Shown: positions 25,595 through 34,507, counted from the first letter of the stretch. The stretch is DNA of 64,000 nucleotides from an uncultured Bacteroidia bacterium (GCA_902781705.1 CACZKE010000002.1:1-64000), one strand, 5' to 3'. Translations and numbers: made by a program. The notes: a model not told the origin generated them from the letters alone.

Positions 25595-25706
25595 TTGAAG
25601 GAGGGAGGTCTTTTCAAACCCCCGCTACGCGGTCCCTCCCATAAATGGGCCCCTCCCTCTTATATGCCGAGGGTGGCATAGGTTTGAAAAGACCTCCCTC
25701 CTTCAA
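25595..25706. repeat. Large inverted repeat between uxaC and uxaA
   Basis: Perfect 25-bp arms at 25595-25619 and 25682-25706 (inner ends TTTTCAAAC and GTTTGAAAAG) enclose a 62-nt loop with GC-rich sub-hairpins such as CCGCTACGCGG. It begins two bases after the uxaC stop. It differs in sequence from the 36-nt REP-like units and could fold in the mRNA or be a separate mobile palindrome. Confidence 0.85.
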
Positions 25707-25717
25707 TAGGTGGTTAT

Positions 25718-27247
25718 ATGGATTATATCAAGATCAATCAAGGAGACAATGTGGCGGTAGCCCTGCGGGATCTCTCGAAAGGGGATTCGGTGGAAGGCAT
25801 CGTCCTGTCGATGGACATTCCCCGCGGGCACAAGATTGTCCTCCGGGACCTCATGGCCGGGGAGAACGTCATCAAGTACGGCTATCCCATCGGCCATGTG
25901 ACCCGGGACGCGGCCGCCGGGACGATGGTGGATCACACCTGCATCAAGACCAACCTGGAAGGCCTCCTGGAGTACAAGTACGAACCGTCTTTTATCGGAG
26001 CGGTGTCGGACAAAACTTTTTCCGGCATTTTTCAGCCGGAAAAAGTTTTAGTCCGCGGAGGTCAAAAGACGGTTACGTTTAAGGGATTCCGCCGCTCCGA
26101 CGGACAGGTGGGGATCCGCAACCAGATCTGGGTCATTCCCAACGTGGGTTGCGTGAACGGGATCTGCCAGACCATCGTGGAGCGCTTCAAGGCGGAAATC
26201 GCCGGAAAGGAGGGAAGTGTCGATGCGGTTGTCGCATTCCCGCACAATTATGGCTGCTCCCAACTGGGTGCAGACCACGAGAATACCCGCACCGTCCTCG
26301 CCGACATGGTGCATCATCCCAACGCCGGCGGCGTGCTGGTGGTCTCGCTCGGCTGCGAGAACAACCAGCTGGACGCCTTCCGCGAGCTGGTGGGCCCGGT
26401 CGATGAAAGCCGCGTGCGGATGTTCGTCACCCAGCAGGTGGACGACGAAATCGAATACGGCCTGCAGCAGCTCCGCGAGATCTTCGCCGTATGCTCGAAG
26501 GACGAGCGCGAGGACGTGCCGGTGTCGGAACTGCGCGTCGGCCTCAAGTGCGGCGGCTCCGACGGCCTCAGCGGCATCACGGCGAACCCGCTCCTGGGCG
26601 TGTTCTCCGACTGGATCGTCGCCCAGGGCGGTACGACCGTCCTGACCGAGGTCCCCGAGATGTTCGGCGCCGAGACCATCCTCATGAACCGCTGCCAGGA
26701 CGAGGCCACCTTCGACAAGACGGTCCACCTGATCAACGATTTCAAGGAGTACTTCATGAAGCAGGGGATGCCCGTGTATGAGAATCCCTCGCCGGGCAAC
26801 AAGGCGGGCGGTATCTCCACCCTCGAGGAAAAGTCCCTCGGCTGCACGCAGAAGTGCGGGCAGAGCATCGTACGTGGTGTCTTGAAATACGGCGAGCGCT
26901 TGAGCGTCAAGGGGTTGAACCTCCTGAGCGCTCCGGGGAACGACCTCGTCGCTTCCACGGCCCTCGCCGCCTCCGGCTGCCAGATCGTCCTGTTCACCAC
27001 GGGTCGCGGTACGCCGTTCGGGAGCTTCGTCCCCACGATGAAGATTTCCACGAATACACCCCTCTACGAGAAGAAGGGCAGCTGGATCGACTTCAACGCC
27101 GGCGTCCTCGCTCAGGACGAGTCCATGGACAGCGTCGCCGCCCGTTTCATCGACTTCGTTCTTGCCGCCGCCTCCGGCGTCCCGGTGAACAACGAGAAGA
27201 ACGGCTGGCGCGAAATCGCCATCTTCAAGCAGGGCGTCACGCTGTAA
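25718..27247 (+). CDS. uxaA: Altronate dehydratase
   Basis: The product is 509 aa. It dehydrates D-altronate to 2-keto-3-deoxygluconate in the cytoplasm. An N-terminal SAF-type domain (about residues 1-88: MDYIKINQGDNVAVAL, GYPIGHVTRDAAAGTMV) precedes the catalytic UxaA domain, which starts near IRNQIWVIPNVGCVNGI and has conserved Cys and His (PHNYGCSQLG, KCGGSDGLSGITANP). The linker between the domains is longer than in E. coli UxaA as I recall it, and is encoded by a 92-bp palindrome (residues about 89-119). Confidence 0.94.
   Translation: MDYIKINQGDNVAVALRDLSKGDSVEGIVLSMDIPRGHKIVLRDLMAGENVIKYGYPIGHVTRDAAAGTMVDHTCIKTNLEGLLEYKYEPSFIGAVSDKTFSGIFQPEKVLVRGGQKTVTFKGFRRSDGQVGIRNQIWVIPNVGCVNGICQTIVERFKAEIAGKEGSVDAVVAFPHNYGCSQLGADHENTRTVLADMVHHPNAGGVLVVSLGCENNQLDAFRELVGPVDESRVRMFVTQQVDDEIEYGLQQLREIFAVCSKDEREDVPVSELRVGLKCGGSDGLSGITANPLLGVFSDWIVAQGGTTVLTEVPEMFGAETILMNRCQDEATFDKTVHLINDFKEYFMKQGMPVYENPSPGNKAGGISTLEEKSLGCTQKCGQSIVRGVLKYGERLSVKGLNLLSAPGNDLVASTALAASGCQIVLFTTGRGTPFGSFVPTMKISTNTPLYEKKGSWIDFNAGVLAQDESMDSVAARFIDFVLAAASGVPVNNEKNGWREIAIFKQGVTL
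25983..26074. repeat. Palindromic insertion inside uxaA
   Basis: Nested inverted repeats: AACCGTCTTTT (25983-25993) with AAAAGACGGTT (26064-26074); CGGAC (26007-26011) with GTCCG (26051-26055); and a perfect 15-bp core, AAAACTTTTTCCGGC (26012-26026) with its complement at 26035-26049, around an 8-nt loop. It lies in the linker between the SAF and catalytic domains and stays in frame. Confidence 0.85.
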
Positions 27248-27250
27248 CCC

Positions 27251-27277
27251 TGTCATTCTGAACGAAGTGAAGAATCT
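27251..27277 (-). repeat. Short REP-like half unit between uxaA and uxaB
   Basis: TGTCATTCTGAACGAAG...GAATCT has the ends of the family at 3553 but only 27 nt, as though degenerate or truncated. Confidence 0.6.
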
Positions 27278-27294
27278 ATAATACACAAAACCAT

Positions 27295-28746
27295 ATGGAA
27301 AGATTAAACAGAACTTCCGCCCCGCAGGCGAAACAGTACACCGAAAAGATCATTCAGTTCGGTGAAGGCAACTTCCTCCGCGCGTTTATCGAGTGGATCA
27401 TTTGGAAAACCAACCAGAAGACCGATTTCAACGCTTCCGTGGTCGTCGTCCAGCCCATCGAGAAGGGTATGGTCGGCTGGCTCAACGAGCAGGACGGCCT
27501 CTATCACCTGAACCTCCAGGGCCTCCAGGATGGACAGCCCGTGGACAGCGTGGACCTGATCGACGTCATCAGCCGGGGCATCAACCCCTACGAGGACTTC
27601 CAGGCCTATCTGAAACTCGCCGAGCAGCCGGAAATGCGTTTCGTCATCTCCAACACGACCGAGGCGGGTATCGCCTTCGACCCGGCCTGCAAACTGGACG
27701 ATGCGCCGGCATCCTCCTATCCCGGCAAACTCACGCAACTCCTGTATCACCGCTACCAGCACTTCAACGGGGCGATGGACAAGGGCTTCATCATCTTCCC
27801 GTGCGAACTGATCTTCGAAAACGGCAAGCACTTGAAGGAGTGCATCCGTCAGTACATCGACCTCTGGAACCTCGGAGAGGGCTTTCGGAACTGGTTCGAG
27901 AACGCCTGCGGCGTCTATAGCACGCTCGTGGACCGCATCGTCCCGGGTTATCCGCGCGATACCGCCGCCCAACTGTGCGAGCGCGCCGGTTATGACGACC
28001 ATCTGCTGGACAAGGCCGAGATCTTCCACCTCTGGGTCATCGAGGCCCCGCAGGAGGTCGCCGCCGAGTTCCCGGCCGACAAGGCCGGCCTGCACGTGCT
28101 CTTCGTCCCGTCCGAGGCTCCGTACCATGAGCGGAAGGTTACGCTCCTGAACGGTCCGCACACCGTCCTTTCCCCGGTCGGCTACCTGAGCGGCCTGGAT
28201 ACCGTGAAAGAGTGCTGCGAGGATCCCGAGGTGGGCCCGTTCGTGAAGAAGGTCATGTTCGAGGAACTCCTCCCGACCTGCAATCTCCCGAAGGAAGAAC
28301 TCGAGAAGTTCGGCTGCGACGTGATGGAGCGCTTCCGCAACCCGTTCGTGAAGCATTTCGTGACGAGCATCATGCTCAATTCCTTCCCGAAGTTCAAGAC
28401 CCGCGACCTCCCCGGTCTCAAGACTTATCTGGAGCGCAAGGGCGAACTCCCCAAGGGCATCGTCCTGGGCCTCGCCGCCATCTGCACCTACTACAAGGGC
28501 GGCAAGCGCGGTAACGTGGACATCGTCCCGAACGACGATCCCAAGATCATCGAACTGCTCCAGAACCTCTGGGCGACCGGCGATGTCCGCAAAGTCGCCG
28601 AGGGCGTCCTGGCCGACGGATTCATCTGGGGCGAGGACCTCAATGCCGTCCCCGGCCTGACCGACCTCCTGACCGCCGACCTCGCCCTCATCCAGGCCGA
28701 AGGCATGCGTGCCGCCGTCCGTTCTGTCATTTCGACCGAAGCGTAG
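27295..28746 (+). CDS. uxaB: Tagaturonate reductase (altronate oxidoreductase)
   Basis: The product is 483 aa of the long-chain mannitol dehydrogenase family. It reduces D-tagaturonate to D-altronate with NADH. The nucleotide-binding start IIQFGEGNFLRAF and the C-terminal KHFVTSIMLNSFPKFKTRDLPGL with the catalytic Lys are clear. It supplies the missing step between uxaC and uxaA, so the pathway is complete. The last seven codons and the stop are part of a REP-like unit, so its C-terminus has been rewritten by a repeat. Confidence 0.93.
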   Translation: MERLNRTSAPQAKQYTEKIIQFGEGNFLRAFIEWIIWKTNQKTDFNASVVVVQPIEKGMVGWLNEQDGLYHLNLQGLQDGQPVDSVDLIDVISRGINPYEDFQAYLKLAEQPEMRFVISNTTEAGIAFDPACKLDDAPASSYPGKLTQLLYHRYQHFNGAMDKGFIIFPCELIFENGKHLKECIRQYIDLWNLGEGFRNWFENACGVYSTLVDRIVPGYPRDTAAQLCERAGYDDHLLDKAEIFHLWVIEAPQEVAAEFPADKAGLHVLFVPSEAPYHERKVTLLNGPHTVLSPVGYLSGLDTVKECCEDPEVGPFVKKVMFEELLPTCNLPKEELEKFGCDVMERFRNPFVKHFVTSIMLNSFPKFKTRDLPGLKTYLERKGELPKGIVLGLAAICTYYKGGKRGNVDIVPNDDPKIIELLQNLWATGDVRKVAEGVLADGFIWGEDLNAVPGLTDLLTADLALIQAEGMRAAVRSVISTEA

Positions 28747-28762
28747 CGAAGTGGAGAAATCT
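28725..28762 (-). repeat. REP-like unit overlapping the uxaB stop codon
   Basis: TGTCATTTCGACCGAAGCG...GGAGAAATCT is a 38-nt unit. The TAG at 28744-28746 lies within it, and it ends 15 nt before the transporter start. Confidence 0.85.
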
Positions 28763-28777
28763 AAAATCTGACAAGAT

Positions 28778-30232
28778 ATGGGTGAAACACAGAAAAAACT
28801 GATGACCAACTGGCGCTGGTGGCTGTGTTCGCTGCTGTTCGTGGCAACGACCGTCAACTACCTGGACCGCCAGGTCCTGTCCCTCACGTACGAGGAGTTC
28901 ATCAAGCCGGAGTTCCACTGGACCGATGCCAATTATGGCACCATCACCTCCTTCTTCTCCATCTTCTACGCCATCTGCTGCCTGTTCGCGGGCAAGTTCG
29001 TGGACTGGATGGGCACCAAGAAGGGTTACCTGATTTCCATCGGCGTCTGGTCCGCCGGCGCGTGCCTCCATGCCGCCTGCGGCTGGGCGACGGCCCATCT
29101 GACCGGCCTGGACAGCGTGGCCGCGATGCGTGCCGTGGAAGTGGGCAGCAAGGCCGCCCTGGCCGTGTCCACGACTTCCGTGTACCTGTTCCTTCTGTGC
29201 CGGGGCATCCTCGCCCTCGGTGAATCCGGCAACTTCCCGGCGGCCATCAAGGTGACGGCCGAGTTTTTCCCGAAGAAGGACCGCGCTTTCGCAACCTCCA
29301 TCTTCAATGCCGGCGCTTCCGTGGGCGCGCTGGCCGCTCCGCTGCTGATTCCGCCGCTGGCCGTCAAGTTCGGCTGGGAATGGGCCTTCATCATCATCGG
29401 CGGCCTGGGCTTCATCTGGATGTTCTTCTGGGCCTTCATGTATGACAAGCCCGAGACGAGCAAGCACGTGAACGAGGCCGAGCTGGAGTACATCCATCAG
29501 GACGATGCCGCCGAGGCGGCCGAAAAGGCGGCCATCGCCGAGCAGAAGTCCATCCCGATGCTCCAGTGCTTCAAGTACAGGCAGACCTGGTCCTTCATCG
29601 CCGGCAAGTTCTTCACCGACGGCGTGTGGTGGTTCTTCCTGTTCTGGGCGCCTTCCTATTTCAGCAACCAGTTCAATGCGCCTGCGACCTCCGGTCTGGG
29701 CCAGGGCCTGATTTTCACGCTCTACGCCATTGTGACAGTGATTTCCATCTTCGGCGGCTACCTGCCCAAGATCTTCGTTGAGAAGAAGGGCATGAACCCG
29801 TATGCGGGCCGTATGCTTGCGATGCTCATCTTCGCCTTCTTCCCGATTGCCGCGCTCTTTGCGCAGCCCCTCGGCGTGAACCTGAATTCCCCGTGGTGGC
29901 CGGCCATCCTCATCGGCCTCGCCGGTGCGGGCCATCAGGCCTGGAGCGCGAACCTGTTCTCCACCATCGGCGACATGTTCCCGAAGAGCACCATCGCCAC
30001 CATCACCGGCATCGGTGCCATGGCGGGCGGCGTGGGTTCCATGATCATCCAGAAGGTGGCGGGCAACCTGTTCACCTATGCGGAGAACGCCGGAGCCGCC
30101 TTCCACTTCCTTGGATTCGAGGGCAAGCCGGCCGGCTACTTCGTGATGTTCTGTTTCTGCGGCGTGGCTTACCTCATCGCCTGGGCCATCATGAAGGCCC
30201 TGGTCCCGAAGTACAAGCCCATCGAACTGTAG
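28778..30232 (+). CDS. ExuT-like hexuronate transporter (MFS)
   Basis: The product is 484 aa with about 12 hydrophobic helices. It belongs to the anion:cation symporter family of the major facilitator superfamily: WWLCSLLFVATTVNYLDRQVLSL at the first helix and DWMGTKKGYLI in the first cytoplasmic loop. It follows the complete galacturonate pathway and probably carries galacturonate across the inner membrane after periplasmic hydrolysis. It is the last gene of the pectin operon, followed by a terminator. Substrate is inferred from context; ACS members also move glucarate, gluconate and sialic acid. Confidence 0.88.
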   Translation: MGETQKKLMTNWRWWLCSLLFVATTVNYLDRQVLSLTYEEFIKPEFHWTDANYGTITSFFSIFYAICCLFAGKFVDWMGTKKGYLISIGVWSAGACLHAACGWATAHLTGLDSVAAMRAVEVGSKAALAVSTTSVYLFLLCRGILALGESGNFPAAIKVTAEFFPKKDRAFATSIFNAGASVGALAAPLLIPPLAVKFGWEWAFIIIGGLGFIWMFFWAFMYDKPETSKHVNEAELEYIHQDDAAEAAEKAAIAEQKSIPMLQCFKYRQTWSFIAGKFFTDGVWWFFLFWAPSYFSNQFNAPATSGLGQGLIFTLYAIVTVISIFGGYLPKIFVEKKGMNPYAGRMLAMLIFAFFPIAALFAQPLGVNLNSPWWPAILIGLAGAGHQAWSANLFSTIGDMFPKSTIATITGIGAMAGGVGSMIIQKVAGNLFTYAENAGAAFHFLGFEGKPAGYFVMFCFCGVAYLIAWAIMKALVPKYKPIEL

Positions 30233-30255
30233 CGTCTTCCGTCTCTTGAAATAGG

Positions 30256-30294
30256 ACCCGTGCACTGCCTTGGTGCGCGGGTTTATTATTTATT
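30256..30294 (+). terminator. Terminator of the pectin operon
   Basis: A stem of ACCCGTGCAC (30256-30265) with GTGCGCGGGT (30273-30282), one mismatch, is followed by TTTATTATTTATT. It lies between the convergent transporter and xerD genes and includes the last bases of xerD. Confidence 0.7.
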
Positions 30295-31164
30295 CCGGGG
30301 ATGGTGCTCCAGGATGGCGGCCTGCCAGGTGGAGGAGTCGATGTGGGTGTAGATTTCGGTGGTGAGGATGGACTCGTGCCCGAGCATCTCCTGGACGACC
30401 CTGAGGTCCGCCCCGCCTTCGATGAGGTGGGTGGCGAAGGAGTGCCGGAAGGTGTGCGGGGAGATTTCCTTGTGGATTCCGGCGGCCATCGCCCCTTCCT
30501 TCACGAGGTTGAAGACGGAGACGCGGCTGAGCGGCCGGCCGGTCTTGTTCAGGAAGAGGATGTCCTCGAAAGGGCGGGCGGCAGGTTCCGGCCGGACCGG
30601 GAGATAGTTCCGGACGGCTTCCGCGGCCATTTCCCCGAGGGGGACGATCCGCTGCTTGTTGCCCTTGCCGATGACATCGACAAATCCCTCGTCCAGATGG
30701 ACATGGGAAATCCGGAGGCCGGTGCATTCGCTTACGCGGAGGCCGCATCCGTACAGGACCTCCAGGATGGCGCGGTTGCGGAGTCCGGTCGGGGTCTTCG
30801 TGTCCACGGAGGAGAGGATGGCATCGACTTCCTCCAACGACAGGACGGCGGGGAGGTACTTCCCGAGTTTCGGGGCGTCGATGCGGTCGCAGGGGTTATC
30901 CTTGATGTCGCCCTCCTCCACGCACCAGTTGAAAAAGGATCGCAGGGAACTCAGAAGACGCGCCTGGGAGCGTTTGGAAAGCCCTTTCCCAATCCGGTCC
31001 GACAGGTAATGCTCGATCTCGGCCGTGCCGATGTCCGCCGGTCGGAATCCTTCATAGGCGCCGAGGAGCCCCTCCACATCCCGCGCGTAGGCGGCCACCG
31101 TGTTCGGCGACATGCCCCTTTCGATCCGCAGGTAGTTGCGGTAGTCCTCGGCGATCCGCTTCAT
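30286..31164 (-). CDS. xerD: Tyrosine recombinase XerD-type
   Basis: The product is 292 aa, typical for XerC/XerD. It resolves chromosome dimers at dif with FtsK. The N-terminal SAM-like domain (NYLRIERGMSPNTVAAYARD) and the catalytic set are visible: Arg in GCGLRVSE, Lys in GKGNKQR, HTFRH, LGHES and the nucleophile Tyr in TTEIYTH. No phage or element boundary is nearby, so a chromosomal Xer role is preferred over an integrase. It overlaps the upstream peptidase gene by one base. Confidence 0.88.
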   Translation of the reverse strand: MKRIAEDYRNYLRIERGMSPNTVAAYARDVEGLLGAYEGFRPADIGTAEIEHYLSDRIGKGLSKRSQARLLSSLRSFFNWCVEEGDIKDNPCDRIDAPKLGKYLPAVLSLEEVDAILSSVDTKTPTGLRNRAILEVLYGCGLRVSECTGLRISHVHLDEGFVDVIGKGNKQRIVPLGEMAAEAVRNYLPVRPEPAARPFEDILFLNKTGRPLSRVSVFNLVKEGAMAAGIHKEISPHTFRHSFATHLIEGGADLRVVQEMLGHESILTTEIYTHIDSSTWQAAILEHHPRNK

Positions 31165-33161
31165 CAGAGGGCGCCGTACTTCTTGCCGTACTGGAGCATC
31201 TGGCCCAGGTAGTCGTCGGTATAGACGATTTCGTAATCGACCGTCTTCCCGTCTTTCACCACCGGACGGATCTCCGGGTTGATGAAGCCGCCGTAGGGCT
31301 TGAGGTCCAGGGCCTCGTAGCGTTCCTTCACTTCCTTGTGCAGGACCGGGTCGATATGGACGGCATAGGTCTCGATGAGGTTCTTGCCGGCGGCGTAGTC
31401 GCCCTCGGACTTGATGCGCTGGATCTCGGCGAGGAGTTCGGCGAACAGGGCGCGGAGTTTCACGTAGTCATTTACGACGAAATAGGTTTTCCCGTCGCGG
31501 ACCTTCTTTTCGATGACGTTGTCCGCAGCACCCTTCTCGTAGCACCATTCGGCGATGAGCTTGCGGTTCTGCATGTGGGCTTCGGTGTTGGGCCGGCCCA
31601 GTTCCACGCGGGTGAACTGGACCATCATGCCGTTGCGGATGTAGTTGTCATATTCGGCCTTGTAGGCCTCCGGGTCGGGCATGATCCCGAGTTCCACCAT
31701 CTTGGGGTCGGCCGTGTAGTAGAGGCCGAACAGGTCGGCGCGGGCTTCCTCCAGGGCGGAGGCGTATTCGCCCATTGCCGTGGTTGACACGCCGGGCAGG
31801 AGTTGGCCGGAACCGTGGCCCAGGCACTCATGGAGGTCGGTGTGGATCTCGTCGGCCACCGTGCCCCATTTCTTGGCGCGGGCGATCTCCGCTTCGTCCC
31901 AGGCGAATTCGGCGAGGGTGCTCTTCGGGGATTCCTGCGCGGAGAGGTCGTAGGTATGGGTGATGTTGGCGATGGTCACGCTCTTGGAACCGTGGTCCTT
32001 GCGGATCCAGTCGGCGTTCGGGAGGTTGATGCCGATCGGGGTGGACGGATAACTGTCGCCGGCGAGGCACACGGCGTTGATGACCTTGGCGGAAACGCCC
32101 TTGACGACGGCCTTGCGGAAGCGCGGATCCACGGGGGAGTGGTCCTCGAACCACTGGGCGTTCGCACTGAGTTTCTCCGTCCGGGCCGATGCCTCGAAGT
32201 CCTTGATGTTCACGTAACCTTCCCAGGCACCCTTACGGCCCAGCGGGTCATTGTAATCCTCGACGAATCCGTTGATGAAATCCACAGTGCCGATGGTGTC
32301 CTTCACCCATTCGATGTTGAATTCGTCCCATTTGCGGAGGTCGCCGGTGCGGTAATAGTCCACCAGCAGGCCCAGCGCACGGGCCTGGATGTCGTTCTCG
32401 GCCACTTCCCGGGCCTTCAGGAGTTCGTCGCAGATATGCTCGATGGCGGGGGAGTAGATGCCGCCCACTTTCCAGGGGTGTTCCCGGATGACGCCGTCCG
32501 GATCCTTGACCACTTTCGTGTTCAGCCCGTAGGAGATGGGCTGCGGATCCTTCGGGTCCACGATGCCGGCATAATACTTCTCCACCTCGTCGCGGGTGAC
32601 GCCGTCATAGAAGTTCACGGCGGAGAGGGCGACGATGTCGCCGGATGTCTCCGTGGAGCGGCGCTGCGGATACCTTTCGGGATTGTAGATGACGTCCAGA
32701 AGGTCCGCATCCTCGATGCCGACTGCCTTCAGCAGCCCTTCGAAGTAAGTCTGGGGGCAGGTCGGGAAGAACTTGTCCTCCGCATAGTGGTGGTGGATGC
32801 CGTTCGAGAAGAACAGGCGCTTGGCATAGACCGTGAAGGCTTCGAAATCGGCCGTGGAGCGGTCTCCCTTGTAGTTTTCAAGGATGTTCTCCACGGCGTG
32901 GCGCACGCGGAGGTTGTCCTTGCAGTTCTGGTCCCACAGGATGTCGCGGCCCCACTTGGCGGCCTCGGCGAGGTGGTAGGCATATTCTTTCTGTCTCAGG
33001 CTCAGACTGTCCCAGCCGGGAACCTGGTAGCGCATGACCTTGAGGTCGGCGAAGGAATCGACCGTATAACGGAAGGGCGCTTCCGTTTTCTTTTCCGAAC
33101 AGGCACCGGCAAGTGCGGCGGCTGTTCCCATAAGCATCATCATCTGGCAAATACGTTTCAT
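31164..33161 (-). CDS. Dipeptidyl peptidase III (M49)
   Basis: The product is 665 aa with a lipoprotein signal (AAALAGAC), close to the length of known Bacteroides M49 enzymes. It removes dipeptides from the N-terminus of short peptides using zinc. The zinc motif HECLGH lies near residue 440 and the second motif EEARAD about 30 residues later. Gut Bacteroidota use such enzymes for peptide feeding; the lipid anchor suggests a periplasmic or surface position. Its stop overlaps the xerD start. Confidence 0.93.
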   Translation of the reverse strand: MKRICQMMMLMGTAAALAGACSEKKTEAPFRYTVDSFADLKVMRYQVPGWDSLSLRQKEYAYHLAEAAKWGRDILWDQNCKDNLRVRHAVENILENYKGDRSTADFEAFTVYAKRLFFSNGIHHHYAEDKFFPTCPQTYFEGLLKAVGIEDADLLDVIYNPERYPQRRSTETSGDIVALSAVNFYDGVTRDEVEKYYAGIVDPKDPQPISYGLNTKVVKDPDGVIREHPWKVGGIYSPAIEHICDELLKAREVAENDIQARALGLLVDYYRTGDLRKWDEFNIEWVKDTIGTVDFINGFVEDYNDPLGRKGAWEGYVNIKDFEASARTEKLSANAQWFEDHSPVDPRFRKAVVKGVSAKVINAVCLAGDSYPSTPIGINLPNADWIRKDHGSKSVTIANITHTYDLSAQESPKSTLAEFAWDEAEIARAKKWGTVADEIHTDLHECLGHGSGQLLPGVSTTAMGEYASALEEARADLFGLYYTADPKMVELGIMPDPEAYKAEYDNYIRNGMMVQFTRVELGRPNTEAHMQNRKLIAEWCYEKGAADNVIEKKVRDGKTYFVVNDYVKLRALFAELLAEIQRIKSEGDYAAGKNLIETYAVHIDPVLHKEVKERYEALDLKPYGGFINPEIRPVVKDGKTVDYEIVYTDDYLGQMLQYGKKYGAL

Positions 33162-33178
33162 AGGTGGTTCATTTGTAC

Positions 33179-33204
33179 AAAAATAGAAATAAAATGCTAA
33201 CTTT
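33179..33204. promoter_or_regulatory. Divergent -7 elements
   Basis: The minus strand has TATTTTTG (33179-33186), 17 nt before the DPP III start. The plus strand has TAACTTTG (33197-33204), 22 nt before the protease start at 33227. Both fit TAnnTTTG. Confidence 0.55.
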
Positions 33205-33226
33205 GTCCGTCTGTAGTGGTGTTTTT

Positions 33227-34507
33227 ATGAAAAACGGACGCTTCATACCCCTTCTCTTCCTGCTGCTGGCGGTTCTCTCCTGTCAGCGGGATGGGCTGGA
33301 CCTTACTTTGACCGTGGGCCCTTATGGAAAGGAAACACGTAAGGTGATGCTGCTCTATGAAGCCGGATTCAATTCTCTGGGCGGCTACATCTCCGCGAAC
33401 ATCGCAGCCCTCCAGGAAGGCTATCTGCCCGGGAACGGCCGGAACGACGATATCCTGCTGGTATTCAGCCATGTGACCCGGTCGTACCGGAATTATGCCA
33501 AGGAGACGGAGCCGGCCCTCATCCGCCTGTACCAGGTGGGTGGCGAACCCCGTTCGGACACGCTGCAGGTATGGCCGGCCGGTACTTCGGTCGCGAATGC
33601 CCCGATGGTCACGGAAGTCCTGGACCTGGTCCGGGAAACATTCCCGGCATCCGGTTACGGGGCCGTCTTTTCCTCCCATGCGTCGGGATGGCTTCCGGAC
33701 GATTATTACAGCAATCCCAAGAAATATGAGGGCAAGGACCGGGGGAGAGGCAGCATCTACTGGACTCCGCCCCGGCTGAACTCGTTCGGCCAGGAATACT
33801 ATGCCGCCGGCACGAAAAAGGAAGAAATCGAGTTGCACGACTTTGCGGCGGCCATTCCCTACAAACTGGATTATATCCTCTTCGACGCCTGCCTGATGGC
33901 CTCGGTGGAAGTAGCCTGGCAGCTCCGGGACGTATGCGCGTATATCGGAGCCGCGCCCTGCGAGATTCCGGCGGCCGGTTTCAATTACAAGACCCTGGCG
34001 CATCATCTGCTCGAACAGAAGATTCCGGACTTGCAAGGCGCCTGCGCTGACTATTTCGCCCAGTACGAGCACGATTCCACCTATGGTGCGGCCATCACGA
34101 TGGTGGATTGTTCCCGGCTGGATCCGCTGGCCTCGGTCTGCCGTGTCCTTTTCGACCGCTACCACGAAGGCATCCTGAACCTGAAGGGAGAGAATGTCCA
34201 GGTCTACGACCGCCTCATGGGGGGAAAACAGTACCTGGCCTTCTTTGACTTGAAGGACCTGCTCCGGGAGGCCGGTGCATCGGAGAGCGACCTTGCCGAT
34301 CTCCAGTCAGCACTGGACGAAGCGATTGTCTATGAGGCCCATACGCCCCGCTTCATCGAACTGCACCTGGATCGGTGCTGCGGGCTTTCCGTGTATCTGC
34401 CGGCTTATCCGGATTACAAGGCCGATGTGTGGCACGGCACGGCGTTCCTGGACGGTTTCTACAAAGAAAACGTCGCCTGGAACGAGGCGACGCAGTTGGT
34501 GAGATAG
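33227..34507 (+). CDS. Clostripain-family (C11) cysteine protease lipoprotein
   Basis: The product is 426 aa. I start at 33227 (MKNGRFIPLLF), where a lipoprotein signal ending LLAVLSC begins. The caspase-like fold is recognisable: FSSHASGWLP, where the His is expected to be catalytic, and YILFDACLMASVEVAW with the catalytic Cys. Many Bacteroidota encode such C11 peptidases on the cell surface; their targets are mostly unknown. The usual SSHGxGW is SSHASGW here, a small change near the active site. Confidence 0.85.
   Translation: MKNGRFIPLLFLLLAVLSCQRDGLDLTLTVGPYGKETRKVMLLYEAGFNSLGGYISANIAALQEGYLPGNGRNDDILLVFSHVTRSYRNYAKETEPALIRLYQVGGEPRSDTLQVWPAGTSVANAPMVTEVLDLVRETFPASGYGAVFSSHASGWLPDDYYSNPKKYEGKDRGRGSIYWTPPRLNSFGQEYYAAGTKKEEIELHDFAAAIPYKLDYILFDACLMASVEVAWQLRDVCAYIGAAPCEIPAAGFNYKTLAHHLLEQKIPDLQGACADYFAQYEHDSTYGAAITMVDCSRLDPLASVCRVLFDRYHEGILNLKGENVQVYDRLMGGKQYLAFFDLKDLLREAGASESDLADLQSALDEAIVYEAHTPRFIELHLDRCCGLSVYLPAYPDYKADVWHGTAFLDGFYKENVAWNEATQLVR

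Noticed and set aside
26012-26049. The hairpin within uxaA as a transcription terminator
   Set aside because: It lies inside an intact coding frame whose downstream part is clearly catalytic, and only a short run of Ts follows.
30286-31164. The tyrosine recombinase as integrase of an island
   Set aside because: No tRNA, att-like direct repeats or mobile genes flank it, and its length and motifs fit the housekeeping XerD.
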